Source: Oxalobacteraceae bacterium
GTDB taxonomy: Bacteria; Pseudomonadota; Gammaproteobacteria; Burkholderiales; Burkholderiaceae_D
Assembly: GCA_027490725.1 (NCBI GenBank)
Contig: JAIXXN010000053.1
Span: forward strand, 248,001 to 312,000
Direction: 5' to 3'
DNA: 64,000 nt
Shown: one piece after another, positions 52,817 through 61,871 of the stretch
Layout: each line of letters opens with the position of its first letter
Numbering within the stretch: position 1 is the first letter of the stretch
Notes under the pieces: model-generated
Databases searched by the model: none
The model's input: only the letters and a program-made list of their open reading frames with translations
Told to the model about the DNA's origin: nothing
Translations under genes and position numbers: made by a program

Positions 52817-54598
52817 ATGCAGTTGATTCAGTTTGCCGTCTGTGTGGCTGCCCTGTGCGGCGTGCTGAGCGCACAGGCCGCCCCGCTTAAAACCCTGCAC
52901 TATATTCTGCCGGCGGCCGAAGGCAGCCTCGATCCGGCGCAAGGACGGGACCTGTACACCGGCCACATCACCGAAGCCATCTTCGAAACCCTGTTTACAT
53001 ACGACTATCTGGCGCGGCCAGTGCGACTGGCGCCGCAGACGGCGGCGGCATTGCCGGAAATTTCTGCTGACGGGCGCAGTTACCTGATCCGTCTAAAACC
53101 TGGCATCTGGTTCACGCCCGACCCCGCGTTTGGCGGCCAGCGGCGCGAACTGACGGTGGCTGATTATGTTTATTCGTGGAAACGGTTGTTCGATCCGCGC
53201 CTGGCGTCGCCCAATAGCTGGCTGCTGGAGGGGCGCATTGTCGGCCTGGATGCGCTGGCGGCCGCAGCAAAACAGCGCGGCCGGATGGATTACGATGCCC
53301 CGGTGGCCGGCTTCGAGCAGCTCGACCGTTACACGCTGCGCCTGCATCTGACCCAGCCCGATTTCAATCTGGGCATGATCCTCGCCTACGAACCGCTGGC
53401 TGCCGTGGCGCGCGAAGTGGTGCAGCGTTACGCCGACACCAAAGGCGAAGTGGCCGACCATCCGGTGGGCACCGGGGCTTACCAGCTGGGCAAGTGGGTG
53501 CGGGGTAGCCGCATCGTGCTCGATGCGAATCCTGATTACCGCAGCGAACACTGGAATTTTGCCGCCAGTGCCGATGGCAGTGCCAACGATGCGCGCATCG
53601 TGCGCCAGATGCAGGGTAAGAAAATTCCGCAGATAGGCCGGATCGAGATCAGTGTGCAGCTGGAAGACCAGTCGCGCTGGCTCTCGTTTACCAGCGGCGC
53701 GGCCGATCTGTTCTGGCTCGATGGCCCGCTGGCGCCGCGCGCGATCGAGCGCGGCCAGTTGCGCCCGGAGCTGGCCGCACGCGGCATCCAGCTCTCGCGC
53801 ATCGTCGATCCGGTGCTGACCTATTACTACTGGAATATGCAGGATCCCGTGCTGGGCGGTTTTAGTAAGGAGAAAATTGCGCTGCGCCGGGCGATTGCCA
53901 TGGCGCACGATGTGGACGAGGAAATCCGGCTGGTTCTAAATGGCGAGGCCGAGCGGCTGGCCATGCCGGTGCCGCCCGGTGTGGCCGGACACGATCCCGA
54001 CTACCGTAGCGTGTTGCAGTACGATCCCGTGCTGGCCAACCGCTTGCTGGACCAGTTCGGCTATAAGAAGGGCGCCGATGGCTGGCGTACCTTGCCCGAT
54101 GGCCAGCCGCTGCAGATCCGCTACACCTCGCGGAATGAGGCTGCCGGGGTGCTGATGGCCGAGTTGTGGCGCAAAACCTACACGCGGCTGGGGATCCGGA
54201 TGGACAACCAGCGCATGATCTTCAGCGATATCCAGCAGGCCGAGCAGCGCTGCCAGGTGCAGACCCGCACTTATCAGTGGATGGCCGATTACCCCGATGG
54301 CGATAATTTCATGCAGCTGTTCTACGGCAAGAATATCCATCAGAATAACAATGGCTGCTATCAGGACGCCCAGTATGACCAGTGGTTTGAGGCCAGCCAC
54401 GCCATGCCGCCCGGGCCGCAGCGTGATGCCTTGTACCGCCAGATGACGCGGCTGTTGGAAGTGCAGGGTGTTGCCATGCCTGCCTACACGCGCTATCGCA
54501 GCATGCTGGCGCAAGCGGCGCTACTCGGGTATAAAAAGCATCCCATCCTGCATCAGGAATGGAAGTATCTCGATATCGAGCGCAAGGATAAGAAATGA
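52817..54598 (+). CDS. Peptide-type ABC transporter substrate-binding protein
   Basis: A 593-residue family 5 binding protein from the ATG at 52817 (MQLIQFAVCVAALCGVLSAQA, signal peptide). Family features include EGSLDPAQGRDLYTGHITEAIFETLFTYD, FTPDPAFGGQRRELTVADYVYSWKRLFDP and a later EVADHPVGTGAYQLGKW-like segment (KGEVADHPVGTGAYQLGKWVRGS). It captures oligopeptides or related compounds in the periplasm. It heads a four-gene transporter operon with 7 bp to the next gene. The arrangement binding protein-permease-permease-fused ATPase is Yej-like. Confidence 0.9.
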   Translation: MQLIQFAVCVAALCGVLSAQAAPLKTLHYILPAAEGSLDPAQGRDLYTGHITEAIFETLFTYDYLARPVRLAPQTAAALPEISADGRSYLIRLKPGIWFTPDPAFGGQRRELTVADYVYSWKRLFDPRLASPNSWLLEGRIVGLDALAAAAKQRGRMDYDAPVAGFEQLDRYTLRLHLTQPDFNLGMILAYEPLAAVAREVVQRYADTKGEVADHPVGTGAYQLGKWVRGSRIVLDANPDYRSEHWNFAASADGSANDARIVRQMQGKKIPQIGRIEISVQLEDQSRWLSFTSGAADLFWLDGPLAPRAIERGQLRPELAARGIQLSRIVDPVLTYYYWNMQDPVLGGFSKEKIALRRAIAMAHDVDEEIRLVLNGEAERLAMPVPPGVAGHDPDYRSVLQYDPVLANRLLDQFGYKKGADGWRTLPDGQPLQIRYTSRNEAAGVLMAELWRKTYTRLGIRMDNQRMIFSDIQQAEQRCQVQTRTYQWMADYPDGDNFMQLFYGKNIHQNNNGCYQDAQYDQWFEASHAMPPGPQRDALYRQMTRLLEVQGVAMPAYTRYRSMLAQAALLGYKKHPILHQEWKYLDIERKDKK

Positions 54599-54605
54599 TG
54601 GGAGC

Positions 54606-55547
54606 ATGATGCTGGGGTATATCGCCAAACGGCTGGCGCAGATGCTGCCGACCATGCTGGGCGTGGTGTTGCTGCTGTTCCTGCTGTTTAACTGGGTGGG
54701 CGGCGATCCGGCCTATCTGCTGGCCGGCAAGATGGCCAACGCCGAGAGCATTGCCAATATCCGCCGCCAACTGGGCGTGGATCAGCCCTACTGGGTGCAG
54801 CTGGGGATTTTTCTGCGCCAGATCGTCACCCTGGACTTCGGCCTGAGCTGGGCCACCGGCGAACCGGTGGCGCAGATTATTGCGACCCGTCTGGGACCGT
54901 CGCTGACCGTGCTACTGCCCCTGACGGTGCTGGAAACCCTGCTGGGGATTGCGCTGGCGCTGGCGATCGCCTTTGTGCGCGGCTCGCTGACCGACCGGCT
55001 GGTGATGATCGCCTGCACGGTGGGCATGTCGGTCAGCATTCTGGTCTACATCATCGTATTCCAGTACGGACTGGCTTACAAACTGGGGCTGTTCCCGGTG
55101 CAGGGCTGGGGCGAGCATGTCGGTGAAAATCTGCTGCGTTACGCCAGTCTGCCGATACTGATCGGGCTGGCCGTGTCGATTGCTCCCACCCTGCGCCTGT
55201 ACCGCAGCTTCGTGCTCGATGAAGTGGGGCAGGATTATGTGCGCACCGCGCGCGCCAAAGGCCTGAGCGAACGCCGCGTGATGTGGCTGCACGTACTGCG
55301 CAATGCCGCGATTCCCATCCTCACCCATGTGATGGCCAGTCTGCCGGCGCTGCTGATCGGGGCGTTTCTGCTGGAGCGTTTCTTCGGCATACCCGGCATC
55401 GGCCGCGAAGTGATTCTGGCCGTCGAACGCAGCGATTTTCCCGTGATTAAAGCGATTACCGTGTATGTCGCGGTGGCCACCATGCTATTCAACCTGCTGA
55501 CGGATCTGCTGTATCAGGCCGTCGATCCGCGGGTGCGGCTGGCATGA
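54606..55547 (+). CDS. ABC transporter permease 1 (DppB/YejB type)
   Basis: A 313-residue permease from the ATG at 54606 (MMLGYIAKRLAQMLPTML). Six hydrophobic segments and the EAA loop (VLDEVGQDYVRTARAKGLSERRVMWLHVLRNAAIPI) are visible; RxLPTMLGV and GGDPA are typical of the B-subunit of peptide transporters. It overlaps the next gene by four bases. An upstream extension of the frame lies inside the binding-protein gene and was rejected. Confidence 0.93.
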   Translation: MMLGYIAKRLAQMLPTMLGVVLLLFLLFNWVGGDPAYLLAGKMANAESIANIRRQLGVDQPYWVQLGIFLRQIVTLDFGLSWATGEPVAQIIATRLGPSLTVLLPLTVLETLLGIALALAIAFVRGSLTDRLVMIACTVGMSVSILVYIIVFQYGLAYKLGLFPVQGWGEHVGENLLRYASLPILIGLAVSIAPTLRLYRSFVLDEVGQDYVRTARAKGLSERRVMWLHVLRNAAIPILTHVMASLPALLIGAFLLERFFGIPGIGREVILAVERSDFPVIKAITVYVAVATMLFNLLTDLLYQAVDPRVRLA

Positions 55548-56650
55548 GGGCTGCGTACCTCCCCGATCACGCGGCCGGCCTGTGGGCACTGGCCTGGCGG
55601 CGCCTGCGTGCCGACCGCTGGGCCATGTCGGCGCTGGCGGTGGTGCTGGCGTTTCTGCTGATGTTGCTACTCTCGGCCAGCGGCGTGCTGGTGGCCGACT
55701 GGGAACGCGAAGTGGCCGTCAGTTACGCTCCGCCGACGCTGTTTGCCGGCGCGCCAGCACCTGCCGGGTCGGCGCAGCAGCCCTTGCCGCAGGCTGCGTT
55801 GCGCGAAAACCCGTTTGATCCGCTGGCGCCCGACTTGCGTGCTTTGCGCGCGCAGGGTGGCGCGGCCAGTCTGCCGATGTATGGCGTCACCGATCCGCTG
55901 GCGGCCGAGCTGGCGGCCTTGCAGGCTGCAGGCGCGCCGTCCAGCACCACGAACAGCGCCGGGCGGCTGGCCAGCCTGCCCTTCGGTGCGGATAAATGGG
56001 GCCATGATGTGCTGAAAAAAACCATCAAGGGTGGCGAAACCTCGATCGTGGTGGGGCTGGTGGCAGCCTTGCTGGCTGTCACGCTGGGGACGCTACTTGG
56101 TGCGCTGGCCGGTTACTGGGGCGGGGTGGTCGATGCACTGCTGAATGGCCTCTATAATATTTTCACGGCGATCCCGTCGGTGCTGCTGATTCTGGCGGTG
56201 GCCGCCGTGCTGCAGCAGAAAGGCGTGCTGACCATCGTGCTGATTCTCGGCCTGACCGGCTGGACTGGTCCCTACCGGCTGATCCGCGCCGAATATCTGA
56301 AGCACAAGGGGCGCGAATATGTGCTGGCCGCCGATGCGATTGGTGCCAGTCACTGGCGCAAGATGTTTGTCCACATCTTCCCCAATGTCAGTCATGTCGC
56401 GCTGGTACAGCTGTCGATCCTGGTGGTGGGCTTCATCAAGGCCGAAGTGGTGCTGAGTTTCCTCGGCTTTGGCGTGCCGGTTGGTGTGGTGTCATGGGGC
56501 AGCATGCTCAACGAAGCGCAGAATGAACTAATACTGGGACGCTGGTGGCAATTGACGGCGGCCGCCGTGGCCATGGCGCTGCTGGTGACAGCGTTTTCCC
56601 TGCTGACCGATGCGCTGCGCGACGCGCTGGATCCGAAGGTGATATTTTGA
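55544..56650 (+). CDS. ABC transporter permease 2 (DppC/YejE type)
   Basis: A 368-residue permease starting in the ATGA overlap. After a first transmembrane segment (WAMSALAVVLAFLLMLLLSASGVLV), a large Ala/Pro-rich periplasmic loop (about 60-150) precedes the core permease with VVGLVAALLAVTLGTLLGALAGYWGG and the EAA loop EYLKHKGREYVLAADAIGASHWRKMFVHIFPNV. The extended loop is longer than in DppC and similar to YejE-type proteins. Its stop codon overlaps the TTG start of the ATPase. Confidence 0.92.
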   Translation: MRAAYLPDHAAGLWALAWRRLRADRWAMSALAVVLAFLLMLLLSASGVLVADWEREVAVSYAPPTLFAGAPAPAGSAQQPLPQAALRENPFDPLAPDLRALRAQGGAASLPMYGVTDPLAAELAALQAAGAPSSTTNSAGRLASLPFGADKWGHDVLKKTIKGGETSIVVGLVAALLAVTLGTLLGALAGYWGGVVDALLNGLYNIFTAIPSVLLILAVAAVLQQKGVLTIVLILGLTGWTGPYRLIRAEYLKHKGREYVLAADAIGASHWRKMFVHIFPNVSHVALVQLSILVVGFIKAEVVLSFLGFGVPVGVVSWGSMLNEAQNELILGRWWQLTAAAVAMALLVTAFSLLTDALRDALDPKVIF

Positions 56651-58467
56651 GCGCCGCCCAACTGCTGGAAATTAGCAATCTGCGCGTCAGCTTCCGTGCC
56701 GATGGGCAGCGCATGGTGGAGGTGCTGCACGAGGTCAGTTTCAGCGTACCGCAGCATGGCACGGTGGCGCTGGTCGGGGAATCGGGCAGCGGTAAATCGG
56801 TCAGTGCACTGGCGGTGATGGGCTTGCTGCCTGCCGCCAGCAGTGTGGTGGCGCCCGGCAGCAGCATCCGCTTTGATGGTCGCGAATTGCTGGCGCTCGA
56901 TAGCACAGCGCGGCGCGCCCTGTGCGGACGGCAGATCGCGATGATATTCCAGGACCCGATGTCGTCGCTGAATCCGGTGCTGAGCGTCGGTGCCCAGATC
57001 AGTGAAGTGCTGCGGCTGCATCTGGGCATGGGGCGGGCGCAGGCGCGCCAGCGTACGCTGGCCTTGCTGGACGAGGTCGGCATCGCCGATGCGGCCAGCA
57101 AGATCGATCACTATCCCAGCCAGCTGTCCGGTGGCCAGCAGCAGCGCGTGATGATCGCCATGGCGATCGCCTGCGAACCACGGCTGCTGATTGCCGACGA
57201 ACCCACCACCGCACTCGATGTGACGATCCAGCAGCAGATTATCGAGCTGCTGCGGCGCTTGCAGCAGCGTCGCGCCATGGCCATATTGTTCATCACCCAC
57301 GATCTGGGGCTGGTGAGCCAGCTGGCCGATACGGTGGTGGTGATGCGCCACGGGGTGATCCGCGAGACGGGACCGGTGGCCGCCGTGCTGCAGCAGCCGC
57401 AGGATGGGTACACGCAAGCGTTGCTGCGTTGCCGTCCCGTGCTGGGTCAGCAACTGCGGCGCTTGCCGGTGATCGCTGACGCTGCGCTGCACGCACCGCT
57501 GGAAGCCGCAGCGCCGCAGCAGCCGTCGCAGCAAATGCCGCCGCAGCCGCAGCCGCCGCAGCAGCCGCCGTTGCAGCCGGAGCACGCGCCCGCGCCCGCG
57601 CCGCGCGCTGTCGAGCCGGCGCCGCCGCTGCTGGTCGTGGAGAAGCTGAGCAAGCATTACCTGGTGCGTGATGGCTGGTGGCGCAGCCGCCCATTCCACG
57701 CACTGCAGCAGGTCTCGTTCACGCTGGCGCGCGGCGAAACGCTGGGCATCGTGGGTGAGTCGGGCAGTGGTAAAAGCACGCTCGGTATGATGCTGTTGCG
57801 TTTGCTGAAAGCCAGCAGTGGCAGCGTGCAGTTCGAGGGACGCGATCTGCTGGCGATGACGCCGCGCGCCTTTCAGGCATACAAGCGGCGCATCCAGATC
57901 GTGTTCCAGAACCCGTACGCGGCGTTGAATCCACGCTTCACGGTTGCCCAGATTCTGCTGGAGCCGATGCGCATCCACGGCATCGGTGCCGATGCTGCGG
58001 CCCGACAGCGGCTGGCGCTGGGCTGGCTGGACAAGGTCGGCTTGCCCGCTTCGGCCATGCAGCGTTACCCGCACGAGTTCTCCGGCGGCCAGCGGCAGCG
58101 CATAGCGATTGCCCGCTGCCTGACTTTGCAGCCGGAAATTCTGGTGTGCGACGAATCCGTTTCGGCGCTGGATGTCTCGGTGCAGGCGCAAGTGCTGAAT
58201 CTGCTCAAAGACTTGCAGGACGAACTGGGGCTGGCGTATCTGTTTATCTCGCATGATCTGGCGGTGGTGCAGCATATGGCGGACCGGGTGATGGTGCTGC
58301 AGCAGGGCAGGGTGGTGGAAATGGCGTCCGCCACGCAGCTGTATCAGCAGCCACAGCACCCATACACCCGTGCGCTACTGGCAGCCATTCCCGGCTACCC
58401 GCAGCGCCGCGCCGACGGTGGCGGCGAGGCTGTTGCCGGCGACGCTGCAGAAATTACGCTAAGATAA
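56647..58467 (+). CDS. Fused double ABC ATPase of the peptide transporter
   Basis: A 606-residue protein starting at a TTG overlapping the previous stop (TTGA); the first ATG in frame upstream lies deep in the permease. Two complete ATPase domains: first Walker A GESGSGKS near 39, signature LSGGQQQR near 162; second Walker A GESGSGKS near 372, signature FSGGQRQR near 480. Between them is a linker of Gln/Pro repeats and PAPAP (about 290-320). It combines DppD and DppF roles, as in YejF or GsiA, and would power uptake by the upstream permeases. Confidence 0.92.
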   Translation: MSAAQLLEISNLRVSFRADGQRMVEVLHEVSFSVPQHGTVALVGESGSGKSVSALAVMGLLPAASSVVAPGSSIRFDGRELLALDSTARRALCGRQIAMIFQDPMSSLNPVLSVGAQISEVLRLHLGMGRAQARQRTLALLDEVGIADAASKIDHYPSQLSGGQQQRVMIAMAIACEPRLLIADEPTTALDVTIQQQIIELLRRLQQRRAMAILFITHDLGLVSQLADTVVVMRHGVIRETGPVAAVLQQPQDGYTQALLRCRPVLGQQLRRLPVIADAALHAPLEAAAPQQPSQQMPPQPQPPQQPPLQPEHAPAPAPRAVEPAPPLLVVEKLSKHYLVRDGWWRSRPFHALQQVSFTLARGETLGIVGESGSGKSTLGMMLLRLLKASSGSVQFEGRDLLAMTPRAFQAYKRRIQIVFQNPYAALNPRFTVAQILLEPMRIHGIGADAAARQRLALGWLDKVGLPASAMQRYPHEFSGGQRQRIAIARCLTLQPEILVCDESVSALDVSVQAQVLNLLKDLQDELGLAYLFISHDLAVVQHMADRVMVLQQGRVVEMASATQLYQQPQHPYTRALLAAIPGYPQRRADGGGEAVAGDAAEITLR

Positions 58468-58471
58468 GCGC

Positions 58472-59434
58472 ATGGCGAATCTCATACTTTTATTGCAGGA
58501 ATACGGTGTCCTGATCGTGTTCGGGGTGGTGCTGGTCGAACAGATCGGCCTGCCGATACCGGCGTTTCCGATTCTGATCGTGGCCGGTGCGTTCGCCGTC
58601 GATGGCGGCGTCAGCTGGCCTGCGGCGCTGGCCGTGAGTCTGCTGGCCTGCCTGATCAGTGACTATTTCTGGTTCCGTACCGGCCGCCATTTCGGCAAGC
58701 GCATCCTGCGCCTGCTGTGCCAGATTTCGCTGTCGCCCGATTACTGCGTGAGCCAGACGGAAGATAATTTCAAGCGCTGGGGTCCGAAAGCACTGGTGGT
58801 GGCCAAGTTCATCCCCGGCTTTAATACCATCGCGCCGCCGCTGGCTGGTGCTATGGGGACCTCGAATGCCACGTTCCTGATCTTCAGTGTGGCCGGCGGG
58901 CTGCTGTGGAGTGCTACCGGGCTAGCACTGGGGGCCGTGTTCCATACCCAGATCGATCAGGTGTTGGATATTCTGAATACCATGGGCTCGACCGCGCTGA
59001 TGGTGCTGGGCGGCCTGCTGTTACTGTTCATCGCCTATAAATATGTGGAGCGCAAGCGTTTCCGCAAGACCGTCGATATCGAGCGCCTCAGTATTGAGGA
59101 GTTGCGCGAGTTGCTGACGCAGGGCCATCAGCCGGTGCTGGTAGATGCCCGCAGCGTCACCGCGCAAATGCTCGACCCGGCCGTGCCGGGGGCACTCACC
59201 TACAGTGGCGGTCCGCCGATTCCGGAACTGGCAGCGCTGGCCAAGGATCATCCCATCATCGTCTATTGCAGCTGCCCGAATGATGTCACGGCCGCGCAGG
59301 TGGCCAAGCATCTGATCAGTCATGGCTACACGCGGGCCCGTCCGCTGCATGGTGGTCTGGACGCCTGGAAGGCCGCTTTCGGCGCACCGGCCGCAGCCCA
59401 GCCCCGCATCATCCTCCCTGTAGTCCGCCACTAG
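58472..59434 (+). CDS. DedA-family membrane protein with C-terminal rhodanese domain
   Basis: A 320-residue fusion. DedA part (1-185): EQIGLPIPAFPILIVAGAFA, FWFRTGRHFGKRILRL, KFIPGFNTIAPPLAGAMG, and four or more hydrophobic segments. After the linker VERKRFRKTVDIERLSIEELRELL comes a rhodanese-like domain (about 200-305) with VLVDARSVT and the active loop VYCSCPNDVTAAQVA, Cys included. DedA proteins are inner-membrane lipid flippases or transporters; fused rhodanese may move sulfur or sense redox at the membrane. It follows the ATPase by 4 bp and is probably in the same transcript. Confidence 0.88.
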   Translation: MANLILLLQEYGVLIVFGVVLVEQIGLPIPAFPILIVAGAFAVDGGVSWPAALAVSLLACLISDYFWFRTGRHFGKRILRLLCQISLSPDYCVSQTEDNFKRWGPKALVVAKFIPGFNTIAPPLAGAMGTSNATFLIFSVAGGLLWSATGLALGAVFHTQIDQVLDILNTMGSTALMVLGGLLLLFIAYKYVERKRFRKTVDIERLSIEELRELLTQGHQPVLVDARSVTAQMLDPAVPGALTYSGGPPIPELAALAKDHPIIVYCSCPNDVTAAQVAKHLISHGYTRARPLHGGLDAWKAAFGAPAAAQPRIILPVVRH

Positions 59435-59598
59435 CCTGACCCACGCCGCCATAGTCGGCGCCGTGGCCGGCAGTTTCCCCCACCTTGTCCGTTTTGCCTA
59501 CGTATCGCACATGTAGCCGCGGTCGCTGCGGCTGCATTCGTGGCTGCCGCTGCGGTTGCGGCTGCCAATCCCCGAGCGCGCCGCGCCATTCCTAAAGT

Positions 59599-59613
59599 CG
59601 TAGTCATACTACG
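59599..59613. promoter_or_regulatory. HexR-like dyad 1 upstream of glucokinase
   Basis: CGTAGT-CAT-ACTACG, a perfect 6-bp dyad with a 3-bp centre (15 bp). This fits the TGTARTnnnAYTACA shape bound by HexR/RpiR-type regulators of sugar metabolism. It lies 126 bp before the glk start. Confidence 0.5.
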
Positions 59614-59660
59614 TAAAAAATATTCCGGATCGTGGTTTTATACGGCACTTTGTCGTTATG

Positions 59661-59675
59661 TGTACTAAAACTACA
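59661..59675. promoter_or_regulatory. HexR-like dyad 2 upstream of glucokinase
   Basis: TGTACTAAAACTACA has TGTA/TACA ends seven bases apart, as in HexR sites, although the inner dyad is imperfect. It lies 64 bp before the glk start and 62 bp after dyad 1. The rest of the 305-bp gap (59435-59739) holds GCTGCGG-type short repeats and no gene. Confidence 0.45.
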
Positions 59676-59739
59676 AAGTTTGCTTGCCTCCCAGCGGCAA
59701 AATACTTTATGCTTAAGAATCCATTCTTTTTCATCGATC

Positions 59740-60765
59740 ATGACAGCTCAGTCCCTACAAACGCCTTCCTCCCAGACCTCCGCGATAGCGGGTGGCCCGC
59801 GTCTGCTGGCGGACATTGGTGGTACCAATGCGCGCTTTGCACTGGAAACTGCCACCGGCAAGATCGAAGCAATCGAAGTGCTGGCGTGTGCTGCCTACCC
59901 GACCCTGGCCGCCGCCCTGGTTGCGTATCTGGCCATGCCTGCCGTGGTGGCGGCCGGCGTCGCCGGCATCCGTCACGGGGCGATTGCGATTGCCAATCCC
60001 GTCAATGGCGATCTGGTGCGCATGACCAATCATCATTGGGAATTCTCCATCGAAGCACTGCGCCGCGCCGTCAATTTCGAAACGCTGGTGGTGGTTAATG
60101 ACTTCACCGCGCTGGCCCGCTCGCTGCCGCAGTTGTCTGCAGCCCAGAAGCAGCAGGTCGGTGGTGGTGTTGCCGTCGCGGGAGCTCCGCTGGGGCTGGT
60201 GGGTGCTGGTACCGGGCTCGGGGTTTCGGGGCTGATTCCCGGTAAAGACGGCTGGACCGCGCTGCTCAGCGAAGGCGGTCACGTCACCTTTGCACCGGCC
60301 AACCCGCTGGAAGTGGCGATTCTGCAATACGCATGGACCGAATTCGAACACGTTTCCGCCGAGCGCCTGATTTCCGGCGTGGGCATCGAACTGATCTACC
60401 GCGCGCTGGCGCACCACACCGAATTGCCGGTCGATGCGCTGCCGGCTGCTGAAATTTCGCGCCGCGCGCTGGCGGGCGAATGCACCCTGTGCGATGAAAC
60501 CATTGAAGCGTTCTGCTGCATGCTGGGCACCGTGGCGGCCAATCTGGCAATTACGCTGGGTGCGCAAGGTGGCATCTATATTGGTGGCGGGATTGTTCCC
60601 AAGCTGGGCGCCCGTTTCGAGCGCTCGGGCTTCCGCGCCCGTTTCGAAGCCAAAGGTCGCTTCAGCAACTATCTGGCGCAGGTGCCCGTCTGGGTGATTA
60701 CCGCCGAATACCCGGCTTTTGTTGGCGTTTCGGCAATCCTGTCGGAAAAGCTGGCGGCAGCCTGA
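59740..60765 (+). CDS. glk: Glucokinase
   Basis: A 341-residue enzyme from the ATG at 59740 ([14 protein letters not shown]). ROK-independent glk-type motifs: [15 protein letters not shown] near 22, [16 protein letters not shown] near 117, [27 protein letters not shown] and [14 protein letters not shown]. It phosphorylates glucose with ATP. The longer upstream frame (to 59632) is AT-rich promoter sequence. Two HexR-like dyads precede it. A small CAGCGA/TCGCTG hairpin follows at 60790-60805. Confidence 0.93.
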   Translation: MTAQSLQTPSSQTSAIAGGPRLLADIGGTNARFALETATGKIEAIEVLACAAYPTLAAALVAYLAMPAVVAAGVAGIRHGAIAIANPVNGDLVRMTNHHWEFSIEALRRAVNFETLVVVNDFTALARSLPQLSAAQKQQVGGGVAVAGAPLGLVGAGTGLGVSGLIPGKDGWTALLSEGGHVTFAPANPLEVAILQYAWTEFEHVSAERLISGVGIELIYRALAHHTELPVDALPAAEISRRALAGECTLCDETIEAFCCMLGTVAANLAITLGAQGGIYIGGGIVPKLGARFERSGFRARFEAKGRFSNYLAQVPVWVITAEYPAFVGVSAILSEKLAAA

Positions 60766-61097
60766 GGAAAACCGCCGGCGCCGTACGGTCAGCGATATTT
60801 CGCTGTTGCGTAATGCGCGTAACGGCGTTTTATCAGGTACAATTCGATTATCTGCAAGAAAGGTCTTTCATCGGTCACGTCGGTTTTCGCCCGAAAATCA
60901 CGTCTCTGTGACACTTTTTCGCGACAGGCAAGGGCTTCGGTCATTGCTGGCATGTCCCTCTGTCCCACCTGGCGCATAGACCCGGGTGTCGGAAAAAACA
61001 GCTTCAGCGAGTATTCCAGCCGGTAGCGTAGCGTTACCCCGCCTCACTGAATGTGATTGATTTCTTTCTTGCATGAAAATGCAACCACAAGATAGCT
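60766..61097. other. Intergenic region between glk and scpB
   Basis: 332 bp without a gene I can support. Elements: hairpin CAGCGA-TATT-TCGCTG (60790-60805); TGTGACA then CGCGACAG (60907-60927), a motif also seen at 52655-52673; and hairpin TTGCAT-GAAA-ATGCAA (61069-61084) 13 bp before the scpB start, overlapping where a ribosome site would be expected. Confidence 0.5.
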
Positions 61098-61871
61098 ATG
61101 GATACAGCTGAGGCTAAACGAGTCCTCGAAACCGCTTTGCTATGCGCCCATGAGCCTTTGTCGATCCACAGTTTGAAGAAACTGTATGTCGAGCTCGATG
61201 ATCAGGGGCGGCCGCGTGGTCCCGGCGTGGGGGCGGATACGATCAAGGATTTGCTGGAAGAATTAAGGCTGGACTGGGCGGGACGCGGTATCGAAGTGGT
61301 GAGTCTGGCCACTGGCTGGCGCTTCCAGAGCCGTCCGGAAATGCGTTTGTATCTGGATCGACTGAGTCCGGAAAAGCCGCCTAAATACACGCGGGCAACG
61401 CTGGAAACGCTGGCCATTATTGCTTACCGCCAGCCGGTGACGCGCGGTGACATCGAAGAAATTCGTGGTGTTGCCGTGAATTCGCAAACCATCAAGATGC
61501 TGGAAGACCGCGGCTGGGTGGATGTGGTGGGCTACCGCGATGTGGTGGGCCGGCCAGCACTGCTGGGGACGACCAAGCAGTTTCTGGATGATCTGGGTTT
61601 GAATGCGCTGTCCCAGTTGCCGCCATTGCAGCAAATCAGCGATAAGCAGGGTAGTGGTCCGGATATGGAAGCGCTGGAAGCGGCCCTGCAGGACAATTTT
61701 GACAAAGCGGCGCAAAGCGCCGTGCAAGTACCCGCTGGCGGGGAGGATGAGCAAGCCGTGGCTGAAATTGCTGCGACGGTCAGTCCGCCACCCGGCCACG
61801 ATGTAACGACTCTTTCCGCGCCCGATGTAACGGTTGACGCTGAGCACAACCAAGAAACGAATAATGACTAA
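61098..61871 (+). CDS. scpB: Segregation and condensation protein ScpB
   Basis: A 257-residue protein. Two winged-helix domains fill the first 170 residues: [38 protein letters not shown], then [28 protein letters not shown] and the motif [19 protein letters not shown]. The remaining 80 residues are acidic and Pro/Ala rich. ScpB binds ScpA and SMC in the condensin-like complex that compacts chromosomes. Its last codons overlap the rluB start by 8 bp. Confidence 0.95.
   Translation: MDTAEAKRVLETALLCAHEPLSIHSLKKLYVELDDQGRPRGPGVGADTIKDLLEELRLDWAGRGIEVVSLATGWRFQSRPEMRLYLDRLSPEKPPKYTRATLETLAIIAYRQPVTRGDIEEIRGVAVNSQTIKMLEDRGWVDVVGYRDVVGRPALLGTTKQFLDDLGLNALSQLPPLQQISDKQGSGPDMEALEAALQDNFDKAAQSAVQVPAGGEDEQAVAEIAATVSPPPGHDVTTLSAPDVTVDAEHNQETNND

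Noticed and set aside
60907..60927. Second TGTGACA..CGCGACAG as a Pho box
   Set aside because: Half-sites are 13 bp apart rather than 11, so it does not fit the PhoB box; kept only as a motif similarity.
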